From Mastigias papua (Eukaryota > Cnidaria > Scyphozoa > Rhizostomeae > Mastigiidae): a stretch of DNA of 64,000 nucleotides. The stretch spans positions 10,105,279-10,169,278 of the forward strand of contig OZ025273.1 of the NCBI GenBank assembly GCA_964019165.1. The letters run 5' to 3'. Below, one piece after another: positions 22,357-35,901 of the stretch; the first letter of the stretch is position 1; every line of letters starts with the position of its first letter. The notes beneath the pieces are model-generated. The model was not told where the DNA came from and searched no databases. It saw only the letters and a list, made by a program, of their open reading frames with translations. Made by a program: the position numbers and the translations under genes.

Positions 22357-25065
22357 CAATAGTGGACAAAAGTCCTTGGGACACTTAGAAGAAACAGATA
22401 AAAAACCATTTTCCTCTACATATTGTCATAGTTGCTACAAACATGCACCCCCCTTCCCCCTAGAACAATGTTGATTCGTTTGTGGTACATTTGAAGTTGG
22501 CGTGCACGCGAAATTTTCCCATTATCACAGGTACTTCTCCAGAAAACCAACATTGTTTCAGGGGGAGAGGGGAATGAAAGTTTGTTGCAGACTGCAAAAA
22601 GTGCAAAGTGTCCCAGGACTTTTGTCGGGTATTGTCTGGTATTGAAATTTTTCAAAACACGTTATACCTGCAATGTGTTGGTTGGTCAAGGGGTAATCGA
22701 TGGTGCTAAAAACGATGGTGATATTTAAAATTCTGTAAGTCATCTCTGTGACGTCATGTCACGTGGGTGTCTATCATTCTGTCCCTCCGGCAGTGCTCCT
22801 ACCCAAATCGGTATTAGGACATAATTTTTATCTTCCAAAAACAATGTAATCGACGAAACGAGCCTCACGAGACTTATCTTGAAAATATAGGAACAGTTCG
22901 AGCAACATAGCTTGCAAAAACGCTCTAAATACCGGCTTTACTTGAACTTTGCCAGAACTTGCAAACGAGGCCAAGACAGACGTTAGCACATGTACTAACG
23001 GTAGTATTGCTATGGTTACGCAGACGCAGTCCGTAACTTATTAATTTCACCATTCGTTCTTATTCAAATTCCTAAAATATATTCTGCTTATGTATTTTGG
23101 CAACTTTTTCTATACAAGAGGCGTTATATGTGCACTGCTTTTATGGCTGGTGTGTTACTGGCTATGCATTACAGTTCAAAATGTACCCAAGAAACACCCC
23201 CATTGAAAACATTCGCTATTGATTACATATGCCTGTCTGCATGGCGAAATTTCAGGAATACTTCCGTTATCAGCAAAACAGACAGAACAGACGGCAGGGA
23301 TATTCAAAGTCTCCTTCGTGTTACACAATTACTAGTTAGCTAAAAAGACCACCGACCAAAAGTACATTCACACTAGTAATCTAAATGGCTTCACTAGATA
23401 ACAACAACAATTTATTGATGCACTAGAGATAGAGACAATAATGAATGATGCCAACCGCCAATATGTTCGTCAGGTTCACATGTCTGGTGAAGAGACAGTC
23501 ACTCTATGTGGCTGTTGTTTTGCTCATTGGCAGTTTTATTGTTACATTTTGTCACTTCAGATCAAAACTGTAATTGCCCCTCCCTCTGTCCTTTTTGTAC
23601 CTACGCTTTTGTATGCAGCTTGACAACAACGGGATGCGATGAGTATCCCGCAGTGTGTTGTTGCTATGCATTCCACAGTTTACACGGTTTACACCACAGT
23701 TTACACTTGCAAAAAGCTCTGTATTTCTGCATACGCGTAGTATTTAATTTGTGTAAAATACGTAAAAGATGTACACAATATGTGTACACCCATCAACAAT
23801 ATTCAAGTTTATAGAAAACGTAGTAGTGGTATGAAAATTGGCCTTTTTCCACGGTTTACACTTTCGAAGGTATTAAGAGTTAGATCATGTGATTCTTTAT
23901 GCAAAAAAGTGTAAACCGTGGAGTTTTTCCTCATTATTTCCTTACCAGTATACTAAAAAATTCATGAAAAATCATTAAAGCATGTACATAGATAGTGTAC
24001 ACCTGGCATGGTGGTCACCTTTTTGCTTTCGTCAAGGGAAGCACCCTTTTTCGCCTGATTTTCAAGTGTAAACTGTGAGTGTAAACCGTGTAAACTGTCG
24101 CTAGTGCATATTGTTGTTGTTGTTCAGTCTGATTTGCATTGAAGGACGCTGAACCGTGTAATGTATTGCATGTATTGTATTCCATACAACGTAGTTTGTC
24201 CACTTTATTTTGTCAAATAATCATTTCCCGCATCTTTCCATAATTCAAACTGACTGTTAAGGTGGTCAAGGGGGCTAGAAGAGATAACAGGTTGTACAGC
24301 ATACCATATATTATCACCATCGAATTTACTTGTGTGCTCATTATCTGGGTCCCCGAAGATGGGGAGGCCTTGCCCCTCCCCTCATAGCCTTTCTGGCCTC
24401 TTCAGAGGGCCTGAATCTGTTCTGTCATGACTTAAAATTTCTGAGAAAACGACCCTTCTCCCTTCTAGTTAGTGCTGGAGGCTCACAACTCTTTTTCTGG
24501 ATGGTTTTGACTCCATACACTGTTTGCCTATGCGTTTACTCTAGATTTAGAGATCCTACACCGAGTTGTGATGTCACTATGCGGCAAGTTAAACTCCTTT
24601 CGCCACAAATTAACAACTTCATTCTTCTCATCAGTAATTTTCGCTTCTCTCGTCATCTCATTTCAATCTCTGTGTACCCTTATGGTACACTTTTGTGGCC
24701 ATCTGCAGCCGCCTATGACAGTTGTTCAATTCCTACAGTCAAGCTCACGATTGCGAGGCTACGTCTTTAATACGATGTTAAGCGCAAACTACTGCTCATA
24801 ATTCTTCTGCGTTTTTGCTATATAGAAGCTCGAGCCTTATATTTTTATGAACATGGCTTACAGTTGCACTTGTGTGTACAAAAGTACCGTTTATATGCAC
24901 CTCTAAGAGACAAGCCCAATAAATTTACCCTGTGACGTCAGCATGACGTCATAGGGTAAAGATACGTAAAAACTGTTGTCACTATCGTAATCAGCGCCCC
25001 CGAAAACCCTATGATCGCCCATGATTGCAGCCAAATAGCTTTTATCTTTCAAATTTGATACCAGA
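22357..25065. repeat. Macrosatellite unit 3
   Basis: No difference from the consensus noticed. Confidence 0.95.
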
Positions 25066-27774
25066 CAATAGTGGACAAAAGTCCTTGGGACACTTAGAAG
25101 AAACAGATAAAAAACCATTTTCCTCTACATATTGTCATAGTTGCTACAAACATGCACCCCCCTTCCCCCTAGAACAATGTTGATTCGTTTGTGGTACATT
25201 TGAAGTTGGCGTGCACGCGAAATTTTCCCATTATCACAGGTACTTCTCCAGAAAACCAACATTGTTTCAGGGGGAGAGGGGAATGAAAGTTTGTTGCAGA
25301 CTGCAAAAAGTGCAAAGTGTCCCAGGACTTTTGTCGGGTATTGTCTGGTATTGAAATTTTTCAAAACACGTTATACCTGCAATGTGTTGGTTGGTCAAGG
25401 GGTAATCGATGGTGCTAAAAACGATGGTGATATTTAAAATTCTGTAAGTCATCTCTGTGACGTCATGTCACGTGGGTGTCTATCATTCTGTCCCTCCGGC
25501 AGTGCTCCTACCCAAATCGGTATTAGGACATAATTTTTATCTTCCAAAAACAATGTAATCGACGAAACGAGCCTCACGAGACTTATCTTGAAAATATAGG
25601 AACAGTTCGAGCAACATAGCTTGCAAAAACGCTCTAAATACCGGCTTTACTTGAACTTTGCCAGAACTTGCAAACGAGGCCAAGACAGACGTTAGCACAT
25701 GTACTAACGGTAGTATTGCTATGGTTACGCAGACGCAGTCCGTAACTTATTAATTTCACCATTCGTTCTTATTCAAATTCCTAAAATATATTCTGCTTAT
25801 GTATTTTGGCAACTTTTTCTATACAAGAGGCGTTATATGTGCACTGCTTTTATGGCTGGTGTGTTACTGGCTATGCATTACAGTTCAAAATGTACCCAAG
25901 AAACACCCCCATTGAAAACATTCGCTATTGATTACATATGCCTGTCTGCATGGCGAAATTTCAGGAATACTTCCGTTATCAGCAAAACAGACAGAACAGA
26001 CGGCAGGGATATTCAAAGTCTCCTTCGTGTTACACAATTACTAGTTAGCTAAAAAGACCACCGACCAAAAGTACATTCACACTAGTAATCTAAATGGCTT
26101 CACTAGATAACAACAACAATTTATTGATGCACTAGAGATAGAGACAATAATGAATGATGCCAACCGCCAATATGTTCGTCAGGTTCACATGTCTGGTGAA
26201 GAGACAGTCACTCTATGTGGCTGTTGTTTTGCTCATTGGCAGTTTTATTGTTACATTTTGTCACTTCAGATCAAAACTGTAATTGCCCCTCCCTCTGTCC
26301 TTTTTGTACCTACGCTTTTGTATGCAGCTTGACAACAACGGGATGCGATGAGTATCCCGCAGTGTGTTGTTGCTATGCATTCCACAGTTTACACGGTTTA
26401 CACCACAGTTTACACTTGCAAAAAGCTCTGTATTTCTGCATACGCGTAGTATTTAATTTGTGTAAAATACGTAAAAGATGTACACAATATGTGTACACCC
26501 ATCAACAATATTCAAGTTTATAGAAAACGTAGTAGTGGTATGAAAATTGGCCTTTTTCCACGGTTTACACTTTCGAAGGTATTAAGAGTTAGATCATGTG
26601 ATTCTTTATGCAAAAAAGTGTAAACCGTGGAGTTTTTCCTCATTATTTCCTTACCAGTATACTAAAAAATTCATGAAAAATCATTAAAGCATGTACATAG
26701 ATAGTGTACACCTGGCATGGTGGTCACCTTTTTGCTTTCGTCAAGGGAAGCACCCTTTTTCGCCTGATTTTCAAGTGTAAACTGTGAGTGTAAACCGTGT
26801 AAACTGTCGCTAGTGCATATTGTTGTTGTTGTTCAGTCTGATTTGCATTGAAGGACGCTGAACCGTGTAATGTATTGCATGTATTGTATTCCATACAACG
26901 TAGTTTGTCCACTTTATTTTGTCAAATAATCATTTCCCGCATCTTTCCATAATTCAAACTGACTGTTAAGGTGGTCAAGGGGGCTAGAAGAGATAACAGG
27001 TTGTACAGCATACCATATATTATCACCATCGAATTTACTTGTGTGCTCATTATCTGGGTCCCCGAAGATGGGGAGGCCTTGCCCCTCCCCTCATAGCCTT
27101 TCTGGCCTCTTCAGAGGGCCTGAATCTGTTCTGTCATGACTTAAAATTTCTGAGAAAACGACCCTTCTCCCTTCTAGTTAGTGCTGGAGGCTCACAACTC
27201 TTTTTCTGGATGGTTTTGACTCCATACACTGTTTGCCTATGCGTTTACTCTAGATTTAGAGATCCTACACCGAGTTGTGATGTCACTATGCGGCAAGTTA
27301 AACTCCTTTCGCCACAAATTAACAACTTCATTCTTCTCATCAGTAATTTTCGCTTCTCTCGTCATCTCATTTCAATCTCTGTGTACCCTTATGGTACACT
27401 TTTGTGGCCATCTGCAGCCGCCTATGACAGTTGTTCAATTCCTACAGTCAAGCTCACGATTGCGAGGCTACGTCTTTAATACGATGTTAAGCGCAAACTA
27501 CTGCTCATAATTCTTCTGCGTTTTTGCTATATAGAAGCTCGAGCCTTATATTTTTATGAACATGGCTTACAGTTGCACTTGTGTGTACAAAAGTACCGTT
27601 TATATGCACCTCTAAGAGACAAGCCCAATAAATTTACCCTGTGACGTCAGCATGACGTCATAGGGTAAAGATACGTAAAAACTGTTGTCACTATCGTAAT
27701 CAGCGCCCCCGAAAACCCTATGATCGCCCATGATTGCAGCCAAATAGCTTTTATCTTTCAAATTTGATACCAGA
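25066..27774. repeat. Macrosatellite unit 4
   Basis: No difference from the consensus noticed. Confidence 0.95.
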
Positions 27775-30483
27775 CAATAGTGGACAAAAGTCCTTGGGAC
27801 ACTTAGAAGAAACAGATAAAAAACCATTTTCCTCTACATATTGTCATAGTTGCTACAAACATGCACCCCCCTTCCCCCTAGAACAATGTTGATTCGTTTG
27901 TGGTACATTTGAAGTTGGCGTGCACGCGAAATTTTCCCATTATCACAGGTACTTCTCCAGAAAACCAACATTGTTTCAGGGGGAGAGGGGAATGAAAGTT
28001 TGTTGCAGACTGCAAAAAGTGCAAAGTGTCCCAGGACTTTTGTCGGGTATTGTCTGGTATTGAAATTTTTCAAAACACGTTATACCTGCAATGTGTTGGT
28101 TGGTCAAGGGGTAATCGATGGTGCTAAAAACGATGGTGATATTTAAAATTCTGTAAGTCATCTCTGTGACGTCATGTCACGTGGGTGTCTATCATTCTGT
28201 CCCTCCGGCAGTGCTCCTACCCAAATCGGTATTAGGACATAATTTTTATCTTCCAAAAACAATGTAATCGACGAAACGAGCCTCACGAGACTTATCTTGA
28301 AAATATAGGAACAGTTCGAGCAACATAGCTTGCAAAAACGCTCTAAATACCGGCTTTACTTGAACTTTGCCAGAACTTGCAAACGAGGCCAAGACAGACG
28401 TTAGCACATGTACTAACGGTAGTATTGCTATGGTTACGCAGACGCAGTCCGTAACTTATTAATTTCACCATTCGTTCTTATTCAAATTCCTAAAATATAT
28501 TCTGCTTATGTATTTTGGCAACTTTTTCTATACAAGAGGCGTTATATGTGCACTGCTTTTATGGCTGGTGTGTTACTGGCTATGCATTACAGTTCAAAAT
28601 GTACCCAAGAAACACCCCCATTGAAAACATTCGCTATTGATTACATATGCCTGTCTGCATGGCGAAATTTCAGGAATACTTCCGTTATCAGCAAAACAGA
28701 CAGAACAGACGGCAGGGATATTCAAAGTCTCCTTCGTGTTACACAATTACTAGTTAGCTAAAAAGACCACCGACCAAAAGTACATTCACACTAGTAATCT
28801 AAATGGCTTCACTAGATAACAACAACAATTTATTGATGCACTAGAGATAGAGACAATAATGAATGATGCCAACCGCCAATATGTTCGTCAGGTTCACATG
28901 TCTGGTGAAGAGACAGTCACTCTATGTGGCTGTTGTTTTGCTCATTGGCAGTTTTATTGTTACATTTTGTCACTTCAGATCAAAACTGTAATTGCCCCTC
29001 CCTCTGTCCTTTTTGTACCTACGCTTTTGTATGCAGCTTGACAACAACGGGATGCGATGAGTATCCCGCAGTGTGTTGTTGCTATGCATTCCACAGTTTA
29101 CACGGTTTACACCACAGTTTACACTTGCAAAAAGCTCTGTATTTCTGCATACGCGTAGTATTTAATTTGTGTAAAATACGTAAAAGATGTACACAATATG
29201 TGTACACCCATCAACAATATTCAAGTTTATAGAAAACGTAGTAGTGGTATGAAAATTGGCCTTTTTCCACGGTTTACACTTTCGAAGGTATTAAGAGTTA
29301 GATCATGTGATTCTTTATGCAAAAAAGTGTAAACCGTGGAGTTTTTCCTCATTATTTCCTTACCAGTATACTAAAAAATTCATGAAAAATCATTAAAGCA
29401 TGTACATAGATAGTGTACACCTGGCATGGTGGTCACCTTTTTGCTTTCGTCAAGGGAAGCACCCTTTTTCGCCTGATTTTCAAGTGTAAACTGTGAGTGT
29501 AAACCGTGTAAACTGTCGCTAGTGCATATTGTTGTTGTTGTTCAGTCTGATTTGCATTGAAGGACGCTGAACCGTGTAATGTATTGCATGTATTGTATTC
29601 CATACAACGTAGTTTGTCCACTTTATTTTGTCAAATAATCATTTCCCGCATCTTTCCATAATTCAAACTGACTGTTAAGGTGGTCAAGGGGGCTAGAAGA
29701 GATAACAGGTTGTACAGCATACCATATATTATCACCATCGAATTTACTTGTGTGCTCATTATCTGGGTCCCCGAAGATGGGGAGGCCTTGCCCCTCCCCT
29801 CATAGCCTTTCTGGCCTCTTCAGAGGGCCTGAATCTGTTCTGTCATGACTTAAAATTTCTGAGAAAACGACCCTTCTCCCTTCTAGTTAGTGCTGGAGGC
29901 TCACAACTCTTTTTCTGGATGGTTTTGACTCCATACACTGTTTGCCTATGCGTTTACTCTAGATTTAGAGATCCTACACCGAGTTGTGATGTCACTATGC
30001 GGCAAGTTAAACTCCTTTCGCCACAAATTAACAACTTCATTCTTCTCATCAGTAATTTTCGCTTCTCTCGTCATCTCATTTCAATCTCTGTGTACCCTTA
30101 TGGTACACTTTTGTGGCCATCTGCAGCCGCCTATGACAGTTGTTCAATTCCTACAGTCAAGCTCACGATTGCGAGGCTACGTCTTTAATACGATGTTAAG
30201 CGCAAACTACTGCTCATAATTCTTCTGCGTTTTTGCTATATAGAAGCTCGAGCCTTATATTTTTATGAACATGGCTTACAGTTGCACTTGTGTGTACAAA
30301 AGTACCGTTTATATGCACCTCTAAGAGACAAGCCCAATAAATTTACCCTGTGACGTCAGCATGACGTCATAGGGTAAAGATACGTAAAAACTGTTGTCAC
30401 TATCGTAATCAGCGCCCCCGAAAACCCTATGATCGCCCATGATTGCAGCCAAATAGCTTTTATCTTTCAAATTTGATACCAGA
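27775..30483. repeat. Macrosatellite unit 5
   Basis: No difference from the consensus noticed. Confidence 0.95.
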
Positions 30484-33192
30484 CAATAGTGGACAAAAGT
30501 CCTTGGGACACTTAGAAGAAACAGATAAAAAACCATTTTCCTCTACATATTGTCATAGTTGCTACAAACATGCACCCCCCTTCCCCCTAGAACAATGTTG
30601 ATTCGTTTGTGGTACATTTGAAGTTGGCGTGCACGCGAAATTTTCCCATTATCACAGGTACTTCTCCAGAAAACCAACATTGTTTCAGGGGGAGAGGGGA
30701 ATGAAAGTTTGTTGCAGACTGCAAAAAGTGCAAAGTGTCCCAGGACTTTTGTCGGGTATTGTCTGGTATTGAAATTTTTCAAAACACGTTATACCTGCAA
30801 TGTGTTGGTTGGTCAAGGGGTAATCGATGGTGCTAAAAACGATGGTGATATTTAAAATTCTGTAAGTCATCTCTGTGACGTCATGTCACGTGGGTGTCTA
30901 TCATTCTGTCCCTCCGGCAGTGCTCCTACCCAAATCGGTATTAGGACATAATTTTTATCTTCCAAAAACAATGTAATCGACGAAACGAGCCTCACGAGAC
31001 TTATCTTGAAAATATAGGAACAGTTCGAGCAACATAGCTTGCAAAAACGCTCTAAATACCGGCTTTACTTGAACTTTGCCAGAACTTGCAAACGAGGCCA
31101 AGACAGACGTTAGCACATGTACTAACGGTAGTATTGCTATGGTTACGCAGACGCAGTCCGTAACTTATTAATTTCACCATTCGTTCTTATTCAAATTCCT
31201 AAAATATATTCTGCTTATGTATTTTGGCAACTTTTTCTATACAAGAGGCGTTATATGTGCACTGCTTTTATGGCTGGTGTGTTACTGGCTATGCATTACA
31301 GTTCAAAATGTACCCAAGAAACACCCCCATTGAAAACATTCGCTATTGATTACATATGCCTGTCTGCATGGCGAAATTTCAGGAATACTTCCGTTATCAG
31401 CAAAACAGACAGAACAGACGGCAGGGATATTCAAAGTCTCCTTCGTGTTACACAATTACTAGTTAGCTAAAAAGACCACCGACCAAAAGTACATTCACAC
31501 TAGTAATCTAAATGGCTTCACTAGATAACAACAACAATTTATTGATGCACTAGAGATAGAGACAATAATGAATGATGCCAACCGCCAATATGTTCGTCAG
31601 GTTCACATGTCTGGTGAAGAGACAGTCACTCTATGTGGCTGTTGTTTTGCTCATTGGCAGTTTTATTGTTACATTTTGTCACTTCAGATCAAAACTGTAA
31701 TTGCCCCTCCCTCTGTCCTTTTTGTACCTACGCTTTTGTATGCAGCTTGACAACAACGGGATGCGATGAGTATCCCGCAGTGTGTTGTTGCTATGCATTC
31801 CACAGTTTACACGGTTTACACCACAGTTTACACTTGCAAAAAGCTCTGTATTTCTGCATACGCGTAGTATTTAATTTGTGTAAAATACGTAAAAGATGTA
31901 CACAATATGTGTACACCCATCAACAATATTCAAGTTTATAGAAAACGTAGTAGTGGTATGAAAATTGGCCTTTTTCCACGGTTTACACTTTCGAAGGTAT
32001 TAAGAGTTAGATCATGTGATTCTTTATGCAAAAAAGTGTAAACCGTGGAGTTTTTCCTCATTATTTCCTTACCAGTATACTAAAAAATTCATGAAAAATC
32101 ATTAAAGCATGTACATAGATAGTGTACACCTGGCATGGTGGTCACCTTTTTGCTTTCGTCAAGGGAAGCACCCTTTTTCGCCTGATTTTCAAGTGTAAAC
32201 TGTGAGTGTAAACCGTGTAAACTGTCGCTAGTGCATATTGTTGTTGTTGTTCAGTCTGATTTGCATTGAAGGACGCTGAACCGTGTAATGTATTGCATGT
32301 ATTGTATTCCATACAACGTAGTTTGTCCACTTTATTTTGTCAAATAATCATTTCCCGCATCTTTCCATAATTCAAACTGACTGTTAAGGTGGTCAAGGGG
32401 GCTAGAAGAGATAACAGGTTGTACAGCATACCATATATTATCACCATCGAATTTACTTGTGTGCTCATTATCTGGGTCCCCGAAGATGGGGAGGCCTTGC
32501 CCCTCCCCTCATAGCCTTTCTGGCCTCTTCAGAGGGCCTGAATCTGTTCTGTCATGACTTAAAATTTCTGAGAAAACGACCCTTCTCCCTTCTAGTTAGT
32601 GCTGGAGGCTCACAACTCTTTTTCTGGATGGTTTTGACTCCATACACTGTTTGCCTATGCGTTTACTCTAGATTTAGAGATCCTACACCGAGTTGTGATG
32701 TCACTATGCGGCAAGTTAAACTCCTTTCGCCACAAATTAACAACTTCATTCTTCTCATCAGTAATTTTCGCTTCTCTCGTCATCTCATTTCAATCTCTGT
32801 GTACCCTTATGGTACACTTTTGTGGCCATCTGCAGCCGCCTATGACAGTTGTTCAATTCCTACAGTCAAGCTCACGATTGCGAGGCTACGTCTTTAATAC
32901 GATGTTAAGCGCAAACTACTGCTCATAATTCTTCTGCGTTTTTGCTATATAGAAGCTCGAGCCTTATATTTTTATGAACATGGCTTACAGTTGCACTTGT
33001 GTGTACAAAAGTACCGTTTATATGCACCTCTAAGAGACAAGCCCAATAAATTTACCCTGTGACGTCAGCATGACGTCATAGGGTAAAGATACGTAAAAAC
33101 TGTTGTCACTATCGTAATCAGCGCCCCCGAAAACCCTATGATCGCCCATGATTGCAGCCAAATAGCTTTTATCTTTCAAATTTGATACCAGA
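30484..33192. repeat. Macrosatellite unit 6
   Basis: No difference from the consensus noticed. Confidence 0.95.
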
Positions 33193-35901
33193 CAATAGTG
33201 GACAAAAGTCCTTGGGACACTTAGAAGAAACAGATAAAAAACCATTTTCCTCTACATATTGTCATAGTTGCTACAAACATGCACCCCCCTTCCCCCTAGA
33301 ACAATGTTGATTCGTTTGTGGTACATTTGAAGTTGGCGTGCACGCGAAATTTTCCCATTATCACAGGTACTTCTCCAGAAAACCAACATTGTTTCAGGGG
33401 GAGAGGGGAATGAAAGTTTGTTGCAGACTGCAAAAAGTGCAAAGTGTCCCAGGACTTTTGTCGGGTATTGTCTGGTATTGAAATTTTTCAAAACACGTTA
33501 TACCTGCAATGTGTTGGTTGGTCAAGGGGTAATCGATGGTGCTAAAAACGATGGTGATATTTAAAATTCTGTAAGTCATCTCTGTGACGTCATGTCACGT
33601 GGGTGTCTATCATTCTGTCCCTCCGGCAGTGCTCCTACCCAAATCGGTATTAGGACATAATTTTTATCTTCCAAAAACAATGTAATCGACGAAACGAGCC
33701 TCACGAGACTTATCTTGAAAATATAGGAACAGTTCGAGCAACATAGCTTGCAAAAACGCTCTAAATACCGGCTTTACTTGAACTTTGCCAGAACTTGCAA
33801 ACGAGGCCAAGACAGACGTTAGCACATGTACTAACGGTAGTATTGCTATGGTTACGCAGACGCAGTCCGTAACTTATTAATTTCACCATTCGTTCTTATT
33901 CAAATTCCTAAAATATATTCTGCTTATGTATTTTGGCAACTTTTTCTATACAAGAGGCGTTATATGTGCACTGCTTTTATGGCTGGTGTGTTACTGGCTA
34001 TGCATTACAGTTCAAAATGTACCCAAGAAACACCCCCATTGAAAACATTCGCTATTGATTACATATGCCTGTCTGCATGGCGAAATTTCAGGAATACTTC
34101 CGTTATCAGCAAAACAGACAGAACAGACGGCAGGGATATTCAAAGTCTCCTTCGTGTTACACAATTACTAGTTAGCTAAAAAGACCACCGACCAAAAGTA
34201 CATTCACACTAGTAATCTAAATGGCTTCACTAGATAACAACAACAATTTATTGATGCACTAGAGATAGAGACAATAATGAATGATGCCAACCGCCAATAT
34301 GTTCGTCAGGTTCACATGTCTGGTGAAGAGACAGTCACTCTATGTGGCTGTTGTTTTGCTCATTGGCAGTTTTATTGTTACATTTTGTCACTTCAGATCA
34401 AAACTGTAATTGCCCCTCCCTCTGTCCTTTTTGTACCTACGCTTTTGTATGCAGCTTGACAACAACGGGATGCGATGAGTATCCCGCAGTGTGTTGTTGC
34501 TATGCATTCCACAGTTTACACGGTTTACACCACAGTTTACACTTGCAAAAAGCTCTGTATTTCTGCATACGCGTAGTATTTAATTTGTGTAAAATACGTA
34601 AAAGATGTACACAATATGTGTACACCCATCAACAATATTCAAGTTTATAGAAAACGTAGTAGTGGTATGAAAATTGGCCTTTTTCCACGGTTTACACTTT
34701 CGAAGGTATTAAGAGTTAGATCATGTGATTCTTTATGCAAAAAAGTGTAAACCGTGGAGTTTTTCCTCATTATTTCCTTACCAGTATACTAAAAAATTCA
34801 TGAAAAATCATTAAAGCATGTACATAGATAGTGTACACCTGGCATGGTGGTCACCTTTTTGCTTTCGTCAAGGGAAGCACCCTTTTTCGCCTGATTTTCA
34901 AGTGTAAACTGTGAGTGTAAACCGTGTAAACTGTCGCTAGTGCATATTGTTGTTGTTGTTCAGTCTGATTTGCATTGAAGGACGCTGAACCGTGTAATGT
35001 ATTGCATGTATTGTATTCCATACAACGTAGTTTGTCCACTTTATTTTGTCAAATAATCATTTCCCGCATCTTTCCATAATTCAAACTGACTGTTAAGGTG
35101 GTCAAGGGGGCTAGAAGAGATAACAGGTTGTACAGCATACCATATATTATCACCATCGAATTTACTTGTGTGCTCATTATCTGGGTCCCCGAAGATGGGG
35201 AGGCCTTGCCCCTCCCCTCATAGCCTTTCTGGCCTCTTCAGAGGGCCTGAATCTGTTCTGTCATGACTTAAAATTTCTGAGAAAACGACCCTTCTCCCTT
35301 CTAGTTAGTGCTGGAGGCTCACAACTCTTTTTCTGGATGGTTTTGACTCCATACACTGTTTGCCTATGCGTTTACTCTAGATTTAGAGATCCTACACCGA
35401 GTTGTGATGTCACTATGCGGCAAGTTAAACTCCTTTCGCCACAAATTAACAACTTCATTCTTCTCATCAGTAATTTTCGCTTCTCTCGTCATCTCATTTC
35501 AATCTCTGTGTACCCTTATGGTACACTTTTGTGGCCATCTGCAGCCGCCTATGACAGTTGTTCAATTCCTACAGTCAAGCTCACGATTGCGAGGCTACGT
35601 CTTTAATACGATGTTAAGCGCAAACTACTGCTCATAATTCTTCTGCGTTTTTGCTATATAGAAGCTCGAGCCTTATATTTTTATGAACATGGCTTACAGT
35701 TGCACTTGTGTGTACAAAAGTACCGTTTATATGCACCTCTAAGAGACAAGCCCAATAAATTTACCCTGTGACGTCAGCATGACGTCATAGGGTAAAGATA
35801 CGTAAAAACTGTTGTCACTATCGTAATCAGCGCCCCCGAAAACCCTATGATCGCCCATGATTGCAGCCAAATAGCTTTTATCTTTCAAATTTGATACCAG
35901 A
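33193..35901. repeat. Macrosatellite unit 7
   Basis: No difference from the consensus noticed. Confidence 0.95.
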